A stretch of DNA of 64,000 bases, from NCBI GenBank assembly GCA_017303335.1, contig JAFLBK010000004.1, positions 248,001 to 312,000 of the forward strand. The letters are read 5' to 3'. Made by a program: the position numbers and the translations under genes. The DNA is from Chitinophagales bacterium (GTDB lineage: Bacteria; Bacteroidota; Bacteroidia; Chitinophagales; Chitinophagaceae). The notes under the pieces are model-generated. The model saw only the letters and a list, made by a program, of their open reading frames with translations. It was not told where the DNA came from and did not search any database. Below are positions 51,037 through 58,805 of this stretch, piece after piece. Every line of letters begins with the position of its first letter. Position 1 is the first letter of the stretch.

Positions 51037-51186
51037 TGCCGGTTGGGGATATTTACCGGCAACTAATATAGCGGTAATTGCTGATTTTGCATTGTTTTTG
51101 TTGGGGGTGCGGCCTTTACACCGTGATCATTTCAAAATAATAACCCGTTTATTTCGTTTTACTTAAAGCTTAAACCTGGATATTCT

Positions 51187-52095
51187 ATGCTCAAACGCTT
51201 ATTCCCCTGTCTTGCTTTTTGTCTTGCATTCTCCCTTGTATCCCTTGCCCAGTCGAACGGTGTTTTACCGCTGACCGGAATGAAATATTTCAAGGAAGGC
51301 ATACAGGCACAGTCGATCGCGATGAAGATCGATGGGGCGCAATTGCTCAGTAACCGTATTCCGTTCAACAAGGATATCGAACTGCTGGTGGGGCAGCCGA
51401 CAGGCTTCGCTGCGGATGCCGGCAAAAAAGTATATGCGGGCGCCGAACTCGTGATCGTATCGCCAAAAGGAGAAGTGTTGCTCAAAACCCCGAACCTCCT
51501 GCTTCCCAACGAAGGCAGGGGCTATACCGCAAAAGAGATTTCCGAATTAAGCATCAAATTCAACATAACCCCGAAGATGCTCAGCGTGTACATGAACGGT
51601 ACCCTGCAGCTCCGCTTGTACGATCTGAAGAGCAAGAGCCAGATGCGCTTCGAAATGCCGGTAACATTCAGCAAAATGGGCGAGCAGCTCCAGGTTTCCA
51701 ATACCGCAAAAACGATCCTGCAAAAAGACGGGGCCGTGGGTGTGGTGAACGGCCTCAAGGCGAAAAAGGTCCTGGTTTCTGTGGATACCAGTATTAAAGT
51801 ATCGCCTAAGATGGCCTATACAAGCCTCGACGTTTCAGCGATCGAAGGATCCAGTATCTCCGGCATATTCTCCGGGAAGGAAACATTCTGGGTATACGAT
51901 GAGAACCTGAATGAGGTAAAGATCACCGATATGCTCCTGAAACAGGTGAAGGGGGCGATGGAAAACAACAATGTCGACTACACACTCAAGATACCTTACA
52001 AGCAGAAAAACACGCCTGCTAAAGTTTACACGGTACGTTTCCGCTGGGAAAGCCCCGACAAAAAGCAACTGATCGACGTGGTGGTCCGGATCTGA
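51187..52095 (+). CDS. exported protein of unknown function
   Basis: A 302-residue protein with signal peptide (KRLFPCLAFCLAFSLVSLAQ) and a mixed beta-strand body, apparently two similar domains (about 25-160 and 180-300). Phrases such as YAGAELVIVSPKGEVLLKTP and FSGKETFWVYDENLNEVKI suggest Ig-like or beta-sandwich folding. I recognise no family and no catalytic motif. Confidence 0.65.
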   Translation: MLKRLFPCLAFCLAFSLVSLAQSNGVLPLTGMKYFKEGIQAQSIAMKIDGAQLLSNRIPFNKDIELLVGQPTGFAADAGKKVYAGAELVIVSPKGEVLLKTPNLLLPNEGRGYTAKEISELSIKFNITPKMLSVYMNGTLQLRLYDLKSKSQMRFEMPVTFSKMGEQLQVSNTAKTILQKDGAVGVVNGLKAKKVLVSVDTSIKVSPKMAYTSLDVSAIEGSSISGIFSGKETFWVYDENLNEVKITDMLLKQVKGAMENNNVDYTLKIPYKQKNTPAKVYTVRFRWESPDKKQLIDVVVRI

Positions 52096-52105
52096 CGCGG
52101 AGGCC

Positions 52106-52387
52106 TTATTTGCAGCGGTTCACGAAATCAAGCAGTTCGATCAGGGATATCTTTTTGGCATCCTGGTAATTGTGGTATTGTTCGGCCACTACGTCTACGG
52201 CGCAGTCGCAGTATTTGTGTGCGTTCTCCTTGCCCACAACCAGTTTGGCCTTATCCTCGCAATTGGAAACGAACTCCTTGATCTCGCGGTTCAGCCAGTA
52301 TTTGGCGGCGATACGGCCTACCGTTTTACAGGAAACAGCGGCCGCGATACATACAGCGAATACGAAAAGTAACCGGGTCTTTTGCAT
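52106..52387 (-). CDS. small lipoprotein or exported protein, Cys-containing
   Basis: A 93-residue protein with signal (TRLLFVFAVCIAAAVSCK) and a probable lipobox Cys near residue 19. The mature part is helical and contains several cysteines (SNCEDKAK, KYCDCAVD, NRCK). The start at 52387 is favoured over the longer frame. It converges with the preceding gene (10-bp gap). Unknown function. Confidence 0.6.
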   Translation of the reverse strand: MQKTRLLFVFAVCIAAAVSCKTVGRIAAKYWLNREIKEFVSNCEDKAKLVVGKENAHKYCDCAVDVVAEQYHNYQDAKKISLIELLDFVNRCK

Positions 52388-52549
52388 AAACAGAATGATT
52401 TTACAATGATGGTGGTATGCTGTAAACATACTTATTGTTTTTCATAAACACCGTAATTCTACCTCGGGAAAAACCATCCCGTACTTATGCACAAAACGGT
52501 TTCACTGGTTCAGTTTTTGTTAACAATAGGCCGCTTAAAATCCTCGTGT

Positions 52550-52639
52550 ATGAAAACCATTGCTTACCTGGCTGTCAGTTGTCTCACACTCCTGTTTGTC
52601 GCCCTTATTTTATTGGTGGTACTTTTTATCAAACAGTAA
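52550..52639 (+). CDS. possible small membrane peptide (29 residues)
   Basis: ATG AAA ACC ATT GCT ... AAA CAG TAA encodes KTIAYLAVSCLTLLFVALIL and a further VVLFIKQ: one transmembrane helix with charged ends, a common form of bacterial small proteins. No similarity is recognised and it could also be chance. Confidence 0.35.
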   Translation: MKTIAYLAVSCLTLLFVALILLVVLFIKQ

Positions 52640-52827
52640 CCGCTCCCGGGTTGCTGCCCGCTATCGTATAGCCCGATCAGGCTGACAATCCATGCTTCGT
52701 TCCCCGATTTTCGTTTATCGCCGGAAGGGTTCCGGAGCGATTGGTAGTTTTGCACAAAATGGTCACATGTTGATTTTTTTGCCTGCTACAAACGCGTAAA
52801 AAACACCGCCGGAACTACATCCTACGC

Positions 52828-52835
52828 TACATTTG
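52828..52835 (+). promoter_or_regulatory. -7 element of the Ppx/GppA-like gene
   Basis: TACATTTG matches TAnnTTTG; the predicted transcript starts near 52841 and gives a leader of about 39 nt to the ATG at 52880. No TTG is found 20 nt upstream. Confidence 0.4.
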
Positions 52836-52879
52836 CGGGATGAACAAACACATTGTTTAACCTGCTAAAATGTACCGTG

Positions 52880-54283
52880 ATGTTGCGAAAAACCATCCTC
52901 CTCATTAGTGTATTTTTTGTGTACCAGGTTGGTACCGCCCAGAATATAAAAAGCCAGGCTACGTTCCGCATGCTCAAGACGGCTACCAGCCTGATGGAAG
53001 CTCAGCAATTCGACGCCGCCGAAGAGTTTTTCAAAAAGGGGCTCGAGAAATCCAAAGCGAATTTCGATACCTACTGCCAGGCATTTGCCCATGAAGGGCT
53101 GGGTAACCTGTACAGTAAAACCGACCGGTCGGAACTGGCTATCACCCATTACAAATCGGCCGTACGCATTTACCGCAGCATGGGGCTCACCGTGATCGCC
53201 GATGTGGTGGAAACCCTTTTGAAAAGCCAGCAGGGTGTAGGCGACATGTATGCCGGTATCGAGATCGGCGCCAAAGGGGTAAAGCTGAGCGTTATCGAGG
53301 TAAAGCTGAGCAAGGACCGGGAATACGACTATACGCTCATCAGCGATACATCCATCAACACCGACGCGGCGGCGCTTTCGTACCAGAGTGAAAAAGAAAC
53401 CCGGGAAGCCATTACTACCCTCTGGAATATTCTGAGCAGACGGTACAGCATACCCTCCAAGAAAGTACATATCGTGATCAGCAGCGGTGTAAAACAGGAA
53501 CTGGACAAATACGACAAAGTGGATTATTTCACCCAGGTCATCCGTCCTGCCAATCTCGATCCCGAGATCCGGATCGCTTATATTACCCCGGAACAGGAAT
53601 CGCAGCTCAGTGTGCTGGGCATCGTACCTCAGAAACGCCGTTTTACAGCCACGCAACTCGACGTAGGTAGCGGTAATACCAAGGGTGGTTATTACAACGA
53701 GAACAAGACCTTCATTCCTGTTACATTCCCCTTAGGCACCAAATCCTTCCAGCGACTGATCGAATCGAAAACAGAAGATATCGGGCTCGACAGCTATGTA
53801 CGTACCGCTGAAGGGCTCTGGCGTGACAGCCTGAAGCGGATCGTGATGAATGAGTTTTTCATCAAGCGGGATGTACGCAACAGGGATATCATGTACATCT
53901 CCGGCGGGGTGGTATGGGCCGTGGTATCACTCATGCACCCGGAAAGCGCCAATTACAACTATACCGAGATCACCAGCCAGGATATTTCCGAGTTCCGCAA
54001 GTTGCTGTACACCGACTACGAGAACCTGGTGAAACCCGATCTCTCTTTCATGCACGACCCCGAACAGCGGAAGGTTTCGCAAAAGAATATCGTACGGGTA
54101 GTGAACACATACGATAAAAAGGCCCTGCTGGCCGGTACCATCTGGCTGGATGAACTGATCAAAGAGGTAAATACGGCCAACCCGTCGAAGAAATTCATCT
54201 ACGCCAAATACGCGTATGTGGGATGGATCAGCGGGTATATCATCAAAAAAGTAACCCAACAATATACCGGCCTGGTAAACTAA
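52880..54283 (+). CDS. exported TPR plus Ppx/GppA-like (ASKHA) protein
   Basis: A 467-residue protein. Signal peptide RKTILLISVFFVYQVGTAQ, then two to three TPR-like helices (about 25-105), then a domain with the actin/hexokinase-like fold of exopolyphosphatase/ppGpp phosphatase: phosphate-1 loop MYAGIEIGAKGVKLSV (123-138), the ITPEQESQLSVLGIV block (235-249; Ppx family has xxGxEEAxL) and phosphate-2 loop LDVGSGNTKGGYY (260-272; DVGSGNT instead of DIGGGST), then MYISGGVVWAVV near 340. The frame begins at a TTG at 52853; the ATG at 52880 is used. Export is odd because ATP and ppGpp are cytoplasmic; polyphosphate or an envelope ligand is possible. Confidence 0.8.
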   Translation: MLRKTILLISVFFVYQVGTAQNIKSQATFRMLKTATSLMEAQQFDAAEEFFKKGLEKSKANFDTYCQAFAHEGLGNLYSKTDRSELAITHYKSAVRIYRSMGLTVIADVVETLLKSQQGVGDMYAGIEIGAKGVKLSVIEVKLSKDREYDYTLISDTSINTDAAALSYQSEKETREAITTLWNILSRRYSIPSKKVHIVISSGVKQELDKYDKVDYFTQVIRPANLDPEIRIAYITPEQESQLSVLGIVPQKRRFTATQLDVGSGNTKGGYYNENKTFIPVTFPLGTKSFQRLIESKTEDIGLDSYVRTAEGLWRDSLKRIVMNEFFIKRDVRNRDIMYISGGVVWAVVSLMHPESANYNYTEITSQDISEFRKLLYTDYENLVKPDLSFMHDPEQRKVSQKNIVRVVNTYDKKALLAGTIWLDELIKEVNTANPSKKFIYAKYAYVGWISGYIIKKVTQQYTGLVN

Positions 54284-54341
54284 ACCGGTAGGGAGAAAAA
54301 GGGATCGATCAAATACTACAAGGAATCGGGTTGACCATCGA

Positions 54342-54372
54342 TTGGCCCAACTAGCTGCCCGCTGTACTTTTG
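54342..54372 (+). promoter_or_regulatory. promoter of putative sRNA C
   Basis: TTG at 54342-54344, exactly 20 nt, and TACTTTTG at 54365-54372: a full match to the Bacteroidota consensus. Confidence 0.7.
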
Positions 54373-54377
54373 TACTG

Positions 54378-54472
54378 CTTAGTTAACAACGCCTCTGAGA
54401 CCCGTCCAATACCTTGTAAGAATCTCCCTTTAAAACTCTTTACACCAAAGCCTTCATTTTGAAGGCTTTTTG
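54378..54472 (+). ncRNA. putative small RNA C
   Basis: About 95 nt from the predicted start to a 10-bp terminator hairpin AAAGCCTTCA / TGAAGGCTTT (54447-54469) followed by T's. No ORF of note is within it. It shares the promoter layout and the ccttca-type terminator stem with sRNAs A and B, but the body is not evidently related. Confidence 0.6.
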
Positions 54473-54586
54473 CTTTTTATCTTCTTTAATAAAGCAAGTT
54501 GTGACCGCCATTTTTAGTCCAAATTCTACACAAAAACCGCAATAATAATTTTCACAATCCGTTTATGATACAAACCCTGATAAACT

Positions 54587-55204
54587 ATGAAAAAATCTAT
54601 ACCCGCACTGGCATTCCTGTGCATGGCTGTTTACATTCTCGCAGCCTGTTCCACTTCTCAAAACACTGTAAACCAACCGCTACCGGATACCGACAAAGGT
54701 AACCTGGGAACCAGTTCCTGCTATGTGATCCGTACCGATGGTTCAACGCAGTATTACAGCACCCTTAAACTCGTAACCGGCGTATTTACAACCCCACACC
54801 TTGTCGCGGATGGCAAAACGGTGATCCAGGCCAAAGAGGTTATGGCTTACCAAGACGGTAAGCGCTACGCGGTTTCGCAAAAACTGCTCACCACGTCCAA
54901 GGCCAGTTTTGTAGCCGACGAAACCCTGCCGGGCTTTGCCGTACGGGTAGCCCGTGGCAAACTCAATATTTACAGCCGGAAATACTATAACGGGAACACG
55001 TCTAAAACAGAATACTTCCTGCAGGCCGGGGATGAGGGCGAAATAATAGCCTACTCGCCGGAAGCCATGAAGGAACTGATCAAGGACAACAATGCTGCAT
55101 TGGACTATTTCAACAGCAAAACCCGGATATCGCCGAAATCGAGGAAAATGATGGTAACTGCCGATATGTACAACAACCCGGCCCAGTACATCTCGAAGAA
55201 CTGA
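54587..55204 (+). CDS. lipoprotein of unknown function
   Basis: A 205-residue lipoprotein (lipobox AVYILAACSTSQN, Cys near 21). The mature chain is a mix of short strands and charged loops (YVIRTDGSTQYYSTLKLVTG, VARGKLNIYSRKYYNGN) with a helical acidic segment near the C-terminus. No recognised domain. It ends in a hairpin terminator at 55241-55294. Confidence 0.65.
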   Translation: MKKSIPALAFLCMAVYILAACSTSQNTVNQPLPDTDKGNLGTSSCYVIRTDGSTQYYSTLKLVTGVFTTPHLVADGKTVIQAKEVMAYQDGKRYAVSQKLLTTSKASFVADETLPGFAVRVARGKLNIYSRKYYNGNTSKTEYFLQAGDEGEIIAYSPEAMKELIKDNNAALDYFNSKTRISPKSRKMMVTADMYNNPAQYISKN

Positions 55205-55240
55205 TCCGCAGAACCCTTCTCTCAATAGTTTGGATTAACC

Positions 55241-55294
55241 GCCGGCAAGTTCGCCATGGTTGAAAGAGACCCGGTTGGACTTGCCGGCTTTTTT
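55241..55294 (+). terminator. terminator of the lipoprotein gene
   Basis: GCCGGCAAGT (55241-55250) pairs perfectly with ACTTGCCGGC (55279-55288), followed by T6. The loop is 28 nt, unusually long, with an internal gttgaaagagac that could add structure. Confidence 0.65.
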
Positions 55295-56456
55295 AATTCA
55301 GTAAGGCTGCATCCACAGTGGGTGTATAGTCGCTATAATCCCTGATCACCTTGTACAGGGTATCCCGCTCCACGGGTTTGCGTTTGGCCTGCTTGATCAG
55401 CATCACCAGTTCCCCGGTGCTCATGGCCGGGTTCTGCTCTTCGCTGCCTGCCATACTGTAGATTTTGGTGGTATCATCAATGGTACCATCGATATCGTTG
55501 ACCCCGAAGGAGAGGGTTAGTTGCGCATTTTGCCGGCCCAGCATTGGCCAGTAAGCTTTTAAGTGCGGGAAATTGTCGAGGTAGATACGGGCGATGGCGT
55601 ACATGCGCATGTCTTCGGCTACGGAAGACTCGGCTACATGACTCATGTCGTTGTCCTGGTTCCGGAATTTCAGCGGAATGAACGTATTGAACCCTCCGGT
55701 CCGGTCCTGCAGCTCCCGCAGGCGCCGCATATGATCTACCCGGTGCTCAAATTTTTCGATATGCCCGTATAACATGGTCGCATTACTGTGCATCCCGAGT
55801 TTATGCGCTGCTTCATGGATGGCCAGCCATCCGTCGGCATCCACTTTATCGGCACAGATCTGTTCCCGTATTTCGGGATGGAATATCTCGGCACCGCCGC
55901 CGGGCAGGCTGTCTAAACCCGCCGCATGCAGTTGCTGCATGCCTTCCTCCACGCTCAATTTCGCTTTCCGGAACATGTAATCGAGTTCAACGGCGGTAAA
56001 GGCCTTCACATGAAGATCGGGGCGATGGGCTTTTATCTTCTGCATCAGTTCGATGAAGTAGGCCATGTTCATTTTGGGATGAACACCTCCCACGATGTGT
56101 ACCTCGGTCACGGGTTTGCCGTCGTACGACTTAACGATATCCAGCATCTGATCGATACTCAGTTCCCAACCATCCTCCTTATGCGCATAGAGGCGCGAGT
56201 AGGAGCAGAAATTACAACTGAACACACAGACATTCGTGGGCTCGATATGAAAATTGCGGTTGAAATAAGTAGTATCGCCATGTTTTTTTTCCCGGATTGA
56301 ATTGGCGAGAGCACCCACAAAAGCAAGACTTCCTTTTTCAAAAAGCAAGAGGCATTCTTCGTCGGTGATGCGTTCCTGGTTCTGCACTTTCCGGGCGATG
56401 GCGGCCAGGTTTGGATCGAGAGCGGTTTCGATCAGGGTATTGATGGATGAGGACAT
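55293..56456 (-). CDS. mqnE: aminofutalosine synthase
   Basis: A 387-residue radical-SAM enzyme of the futalosine pathway for menaquinone, joining 3-[(1-carboxyvinyl)oxy]benzoate to the adenosyl moiety of SAM. The [4Fe-4S] cysteines are C77, C81 and C84 (CVFSCNFC). Family blocks VTEVHIVGGVHP, IKAHRPDLHVKAFTAVE, GLDSLPGGGAEIF and SNATMLYGHIE are present and separate MqnE from the related MqnC. Other mqn genes are not in the window. A minus-strand promoter element lies at 56473-56480. Confidence 0.92.
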   Translation of the reverse strand: MSSSINTLIETALDPNLAAIARKVQNQERITDEECLLLFEKGSLAFVGALANSIREKKHGDTTYFNRNFHIEPTNVCVFSCNFCSYSRLYAHKEDGWELSIDQMLDIVKSYDGKPVTEVHIVGGVHPKMNMAYFIELMQKIKAHRPDLHVKAFTAVELDYMFRKAKLSVEEGMQQLHAAGLDSLPGGGAEIFHPEIREQICADKVDADGWLAIHEAAHKLGMHSNATMLYGHIEKFEHRVDHMRRLRELQDRTGGFNTFIPLKFRNQDNDMSHVAESSVAEDMRMYAIARIYLDNFPHLKAYWPMLGRQNAQLTLSFGVNDIDGTIDDTTKIYSMAGSEEQNPAMSTGELVMLIKQAKRKPVERDTLYKVIRDYSDYTPTVDAALLN

Positions 56457-56472
56457 TGCTGGAATATTTCCG

Positions 56473-56480
56473 CAAAGTTA
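56473..56480 (-). promoter_or_regulatory. -7 element of mqnE
   Basis: On the minus strand the sequence is TAACTTTG, a full match to TAnnTTTG, 17 bp upstream of the mqnE start. The -33 element is not clear. The divergent nucleoside-transporter gene has TTG-N20-TATCTTCC at 56541-56571. Confidence 0.5.
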
Positions 56481-56594
56481 CGGCGATAATACATCGATGC
56501 CCATGCTTTTTACGAATTATCCCCGAACCCGGCCGATTGCTTGAACAAAGCGGAATAAATAGTTATCTTCCGTTTCAAAACCATAATACGCTAT

Positions 56595-57854
56595 ATGAGT
56601 ATAAAACTCCGTTTGACGCTTATGAGCTTTCTCCAGTTCTTTGTTTGGGGAGCCTGGCTTATCACGATCGGTACTTACTGCCTGAACGCCAAAGGATGGA
56701 CCTTTCCCCAGTTCGGAGCCATTTTTTCAACCCTGGCACTTGCCTCCCTGTTTATGCCTGCCATCACCGGCATCATCGCCGATAAATGGGTCAACGCCGA
56801 ACGTCTCTACGGAATCCTTCACATACTGTATGGCGCCACACTCTTTTATGTACCTGCCGTGAACGACCCGGACACGCTTTACTATGTGGTCTTTGGCGCC
56901 ATGATCTGTTACATGCCCACCATTTCCCTTTCAAACTCCATCGCCTATACGATTCTTAAGCGGGATGGATTTGACGTGGTAAAAGTATTTCCACCGATCC
57001 GGGTTTGGGGAACGATCGGGTTTATTGTTGCCATGTGGATCACCAACCTAACCGGCAGTAAAGCCAACGCGAACCAGTTTTACATCGGTGCTGTAGCCGC
57101 AATACTTTTAGGCCTGTACTCTTTTACCATTCCCAAATGCCCGCCGCCCCGGTCGATCGCCAAAGACGCGGGGATCATTGAACAGTTGGGATTAAAGGCA
57201 TTTAAGTTATTCGGCAATTACAAAATGGCCCTGTTCTTTGTCTTCTCGATGATGCTGGGCGCCGCCTTACAGCTTACCAATATGTATGGAGATTCTTTTT
57301 TAAGCGGGTTTGAGTCGATGCCGGCATATAAGGACTCGTTAGTGGTCAAATACTCAACGATCATCTTATCTGTTTCACAGATGTCGGAAACCCTGTTCAT
57401 CCTGACTATTCCTTTCTTCCTGAAACGTTTCGGCATTAAAAACGTGATGCTCTTCGCGATGATCGCCTGGGTACTGCGCTTCGGTTTATTCGCCTATGGC
57501 GACCCAACAACGTTCGGCACCGTACTCATAATTGTTTCGTGCATTGTTTACGGTATGGCTTTCGATTTTTTCAATATATCCGGTTCCCTTTTCGTCGAAA
57601 CAACGACCGACCAGGGTATCCGGTCCAGCGCCCAGGGATTATTTATGATGATGACGAATGGCGTTGGGGCCTGGCTGGGCAGCAAAGCAAGCGGGTATAT
57701 CATCGACATGTACTTTGTAAATGCCGAAGGTAACCGCGACTGGCATGGCATCTGGCTGACTTTCGCGGCTTACGCCCTTGTAGTGGCGGTGTTGTTTTTT
57801 GTCATGTTCAAACACAAGCACGATCCCAAAGCACTGGAGAATGTACAGCATTGA
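56595..57854 (+). CDS. nucleoside:H+ symporter (NupG-like MFS)
   Basis: A 419-residue, 12-helix transporter of the nucleoside:H+ symporter family. Telling segments: SFLQFFVWGAWLITIGTYC near 15, FMPAITGIIADKWV near 55, and PPIRVWGTIGFIVAMW near 135. It imports nucleosides across the inner membrane, which would supply the phosphorylase DeoD in this window, although the genes are far apart. A TTG-N20-TATCTTCC promoter lies 25-55 bp upstream. Confidence 0.85.
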   Translation: MSIKLRLTLMSFLQFFVWGAWLITIGTYCLNAKGWTFPQFGAIFSTLALASLFMPAITGIIADKWVNAERLYGILHILYGATLFYVPAVNDPDTLYYVVFGAMICYMPTISLSNSIAYTILKRDGFDVVKVFPPIRVWGTIGFIVAMWITNLTGSKANANQFYIGAVAAILLGLYSFTIPKCPPPRSIAKDAGIIEQLGLKAFKLFGNYKMALFFVFSMMLGAALQLTNMYGDSFLSGFESMPAYKDSLVVKYSTIILSVSQMSETLFILTIPFFLKRFGIKNVMLFAMIAWVLRFGLFAYGDPTTFGTVLIIVSCIVYGMAFDFFNISGSLFVETTTDQGIRSSAQGLFMMMTNGVGAWLGSKASGYIIDMYFVNAEGNRDWHGIWLTFAAYALVVAVLFFVMFKHKHDPKALENVQH

Positions 57855-57880
57855 TTGAAAACACGGATACCTGCATACAA

Positions 57881-57914
57881 AAAAATCCCTCCAGCTTATC
57901 GCGGAGGGATTTTT
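57881..57914. terminator. bidirectional terminator
   Basis: AAAAATCCCTCC / GGAGGGATTTTT, a 12-bp perfect stem with a 10-nt loop and A/T tails on both sides; between the convergent nucleoside-transporter gene and trxA. Confidence 0.88.
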
Positions 57915-57934
57915 TTACAGGGTATGTAATGCGC

Positions 57935-58252
57935 TTACTTGTGTTGTTCGATTTTCTTTACAAAGTTCGCTTTGGGTTGTGCGCCAACCAGTTTGTCAAC
58001 CACCTGACCATTCTTCACGAAAAGGATCGCCGGAATGCTGGTGATGCCGTAGTTCATGGAGATCTGCGGATTGTTGTCGACGTTCACTTTACCCACGTTC
58101 ACCTTGCCGTCGTACTCTTTAGACAGTTCTTCGATAACGGGACCGATCGCACGGCAGGGGCCGCACCATTCGGCCCAGAAATCAATAACCGATAATTTAT
58201 CAGACTCAAGGACATTGGTCTTAAAGTTCGCATCTGTGAATTCTAGTGCCAT
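57935..58252 (-). CDS. trxA: thioredoxin
   Basis: Cytoplasmic disulfide reductant. The 105-residue protein has the WCGPC motif with C30 and C33 (AEWCGPCRA), the buried Asp in SVIDFWAEW and the cis-proline in [11 protein letters not shown]. Size and motif are those of canonical TrxA. It is convergent with the nucleoside transporter gene. Confidence 0.95.
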   Translation of the reverse strand: MALEFTDANFKTNVLESDKLSVIDFWAEWCGPCRAIGPVIEELSKEYDGKVNVGKVNVDNNPQISMNYGITSIPAILFVKNGQVVDKLVGAQPKANFVKKIEQHK

Positions 58253-58392
58253 AATTATAGTTTTTTATTGTATCAGATAAGAGGGCAAATTTAAGCCCAT
58301 TCGGGCGAAGGTGCTTTTATGACATATCCACAGCATGTGTCTAAAAACATCTGGCAGGCTGCAAGCCATTGTGACTGTCGTACAGCCGACAC

Positions 58393-58423
58393 TTGCATTT
58401 GCGGAACCGGCTGTTTAGCTTTA
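58393..58423 (+). promoter_or_regulatory. promoter of the 98-residue protein gene
   Basis: TTG at 58393-58395, exactly 20 nt, TAGCTTTA at 58416-58423. The predicted start near 58429 leaves a leader of about 14 nt. Confidence 0.65.
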
Positions 58424-58442
58424 CAGACTAAAATTTTTTGCT

Positions 58443-58739
58443 ATGTATCTGATCCGGGAAGTATTCCAGGCGAAGCCGGGCAAGGCCAAGGACCTGGTAA
58501 AAATGTTCAAACAGGCCATACCATATTTTGAAAAGGACGGCATGGGAAAGAATATGAAAGTAATGACCGATATCGTCAGCACCTACTGGACGGTGGTTGT
58601 TGAATCGGAAACAGATGATATAGGTATCTTCTTCGCCAACATGCGTTCGGCCACCATGAGCAACGAGCTCAAAGACATCATGAAAGGTTATATGGATTGC
58701 GTGGAAGGAGGGAAGCGGGAGATATTTCTGATCGAGTAA
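58443..58739 (+). CDS. dimeric alpha/beta-barrel-like protein
   Basis: A 98-residue cytoplasmic protein with the pattern strand-helix-strand-strand-helix-strand (YLIREVFQAKPGKAKDLVKM, YWTVVVESETDDI, GKREIFLIE) of small ferredoxin-like dimeric barrels, similar in style to antibiotic-biosynthesis-monooxygenase or NIPSNAP-like proteins. No active-site residue identifies a reaction. It has its own promoter. Confidence 0.65.
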   Translation: MYLIREVFQAKPGKAKDLVKMFKQAIPYFEKDGMGKNMKVMTDIVSTYWTVVVESETDDIGIFFANMRSATMSNELKDIMKGYMDCVEGGKREIFLIE

Positions 58740-58805
58740 GCGTGTTCATGATTTGTTTCCGCTGACATGACAACTGTCAAACCCGAAATTCCCAACCCGT
58801 AACGG

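Larger units (their letters stand above)
52388..52852. other. intergenic stretch with a possible 29-residue gene
   Basis: About 465 bp between two accessory genes. It holds a small hydrophobic ORF at 52550-52639 (see its own entry) and the leader of the Ppx/GppA-like gene; otherwise I see nothing definite. Confidence 0.4.
54284..54586. other. 303-bp gene-free region with a putative sRNA
   Basis: Holds a promoter (54342-54372), a putative small RNA (54378-54472) and about 110 bp of AT-rich leader before the next lipoprotein gene, in which TTG-type promoter elements are not clear. Confidence 0.5.
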
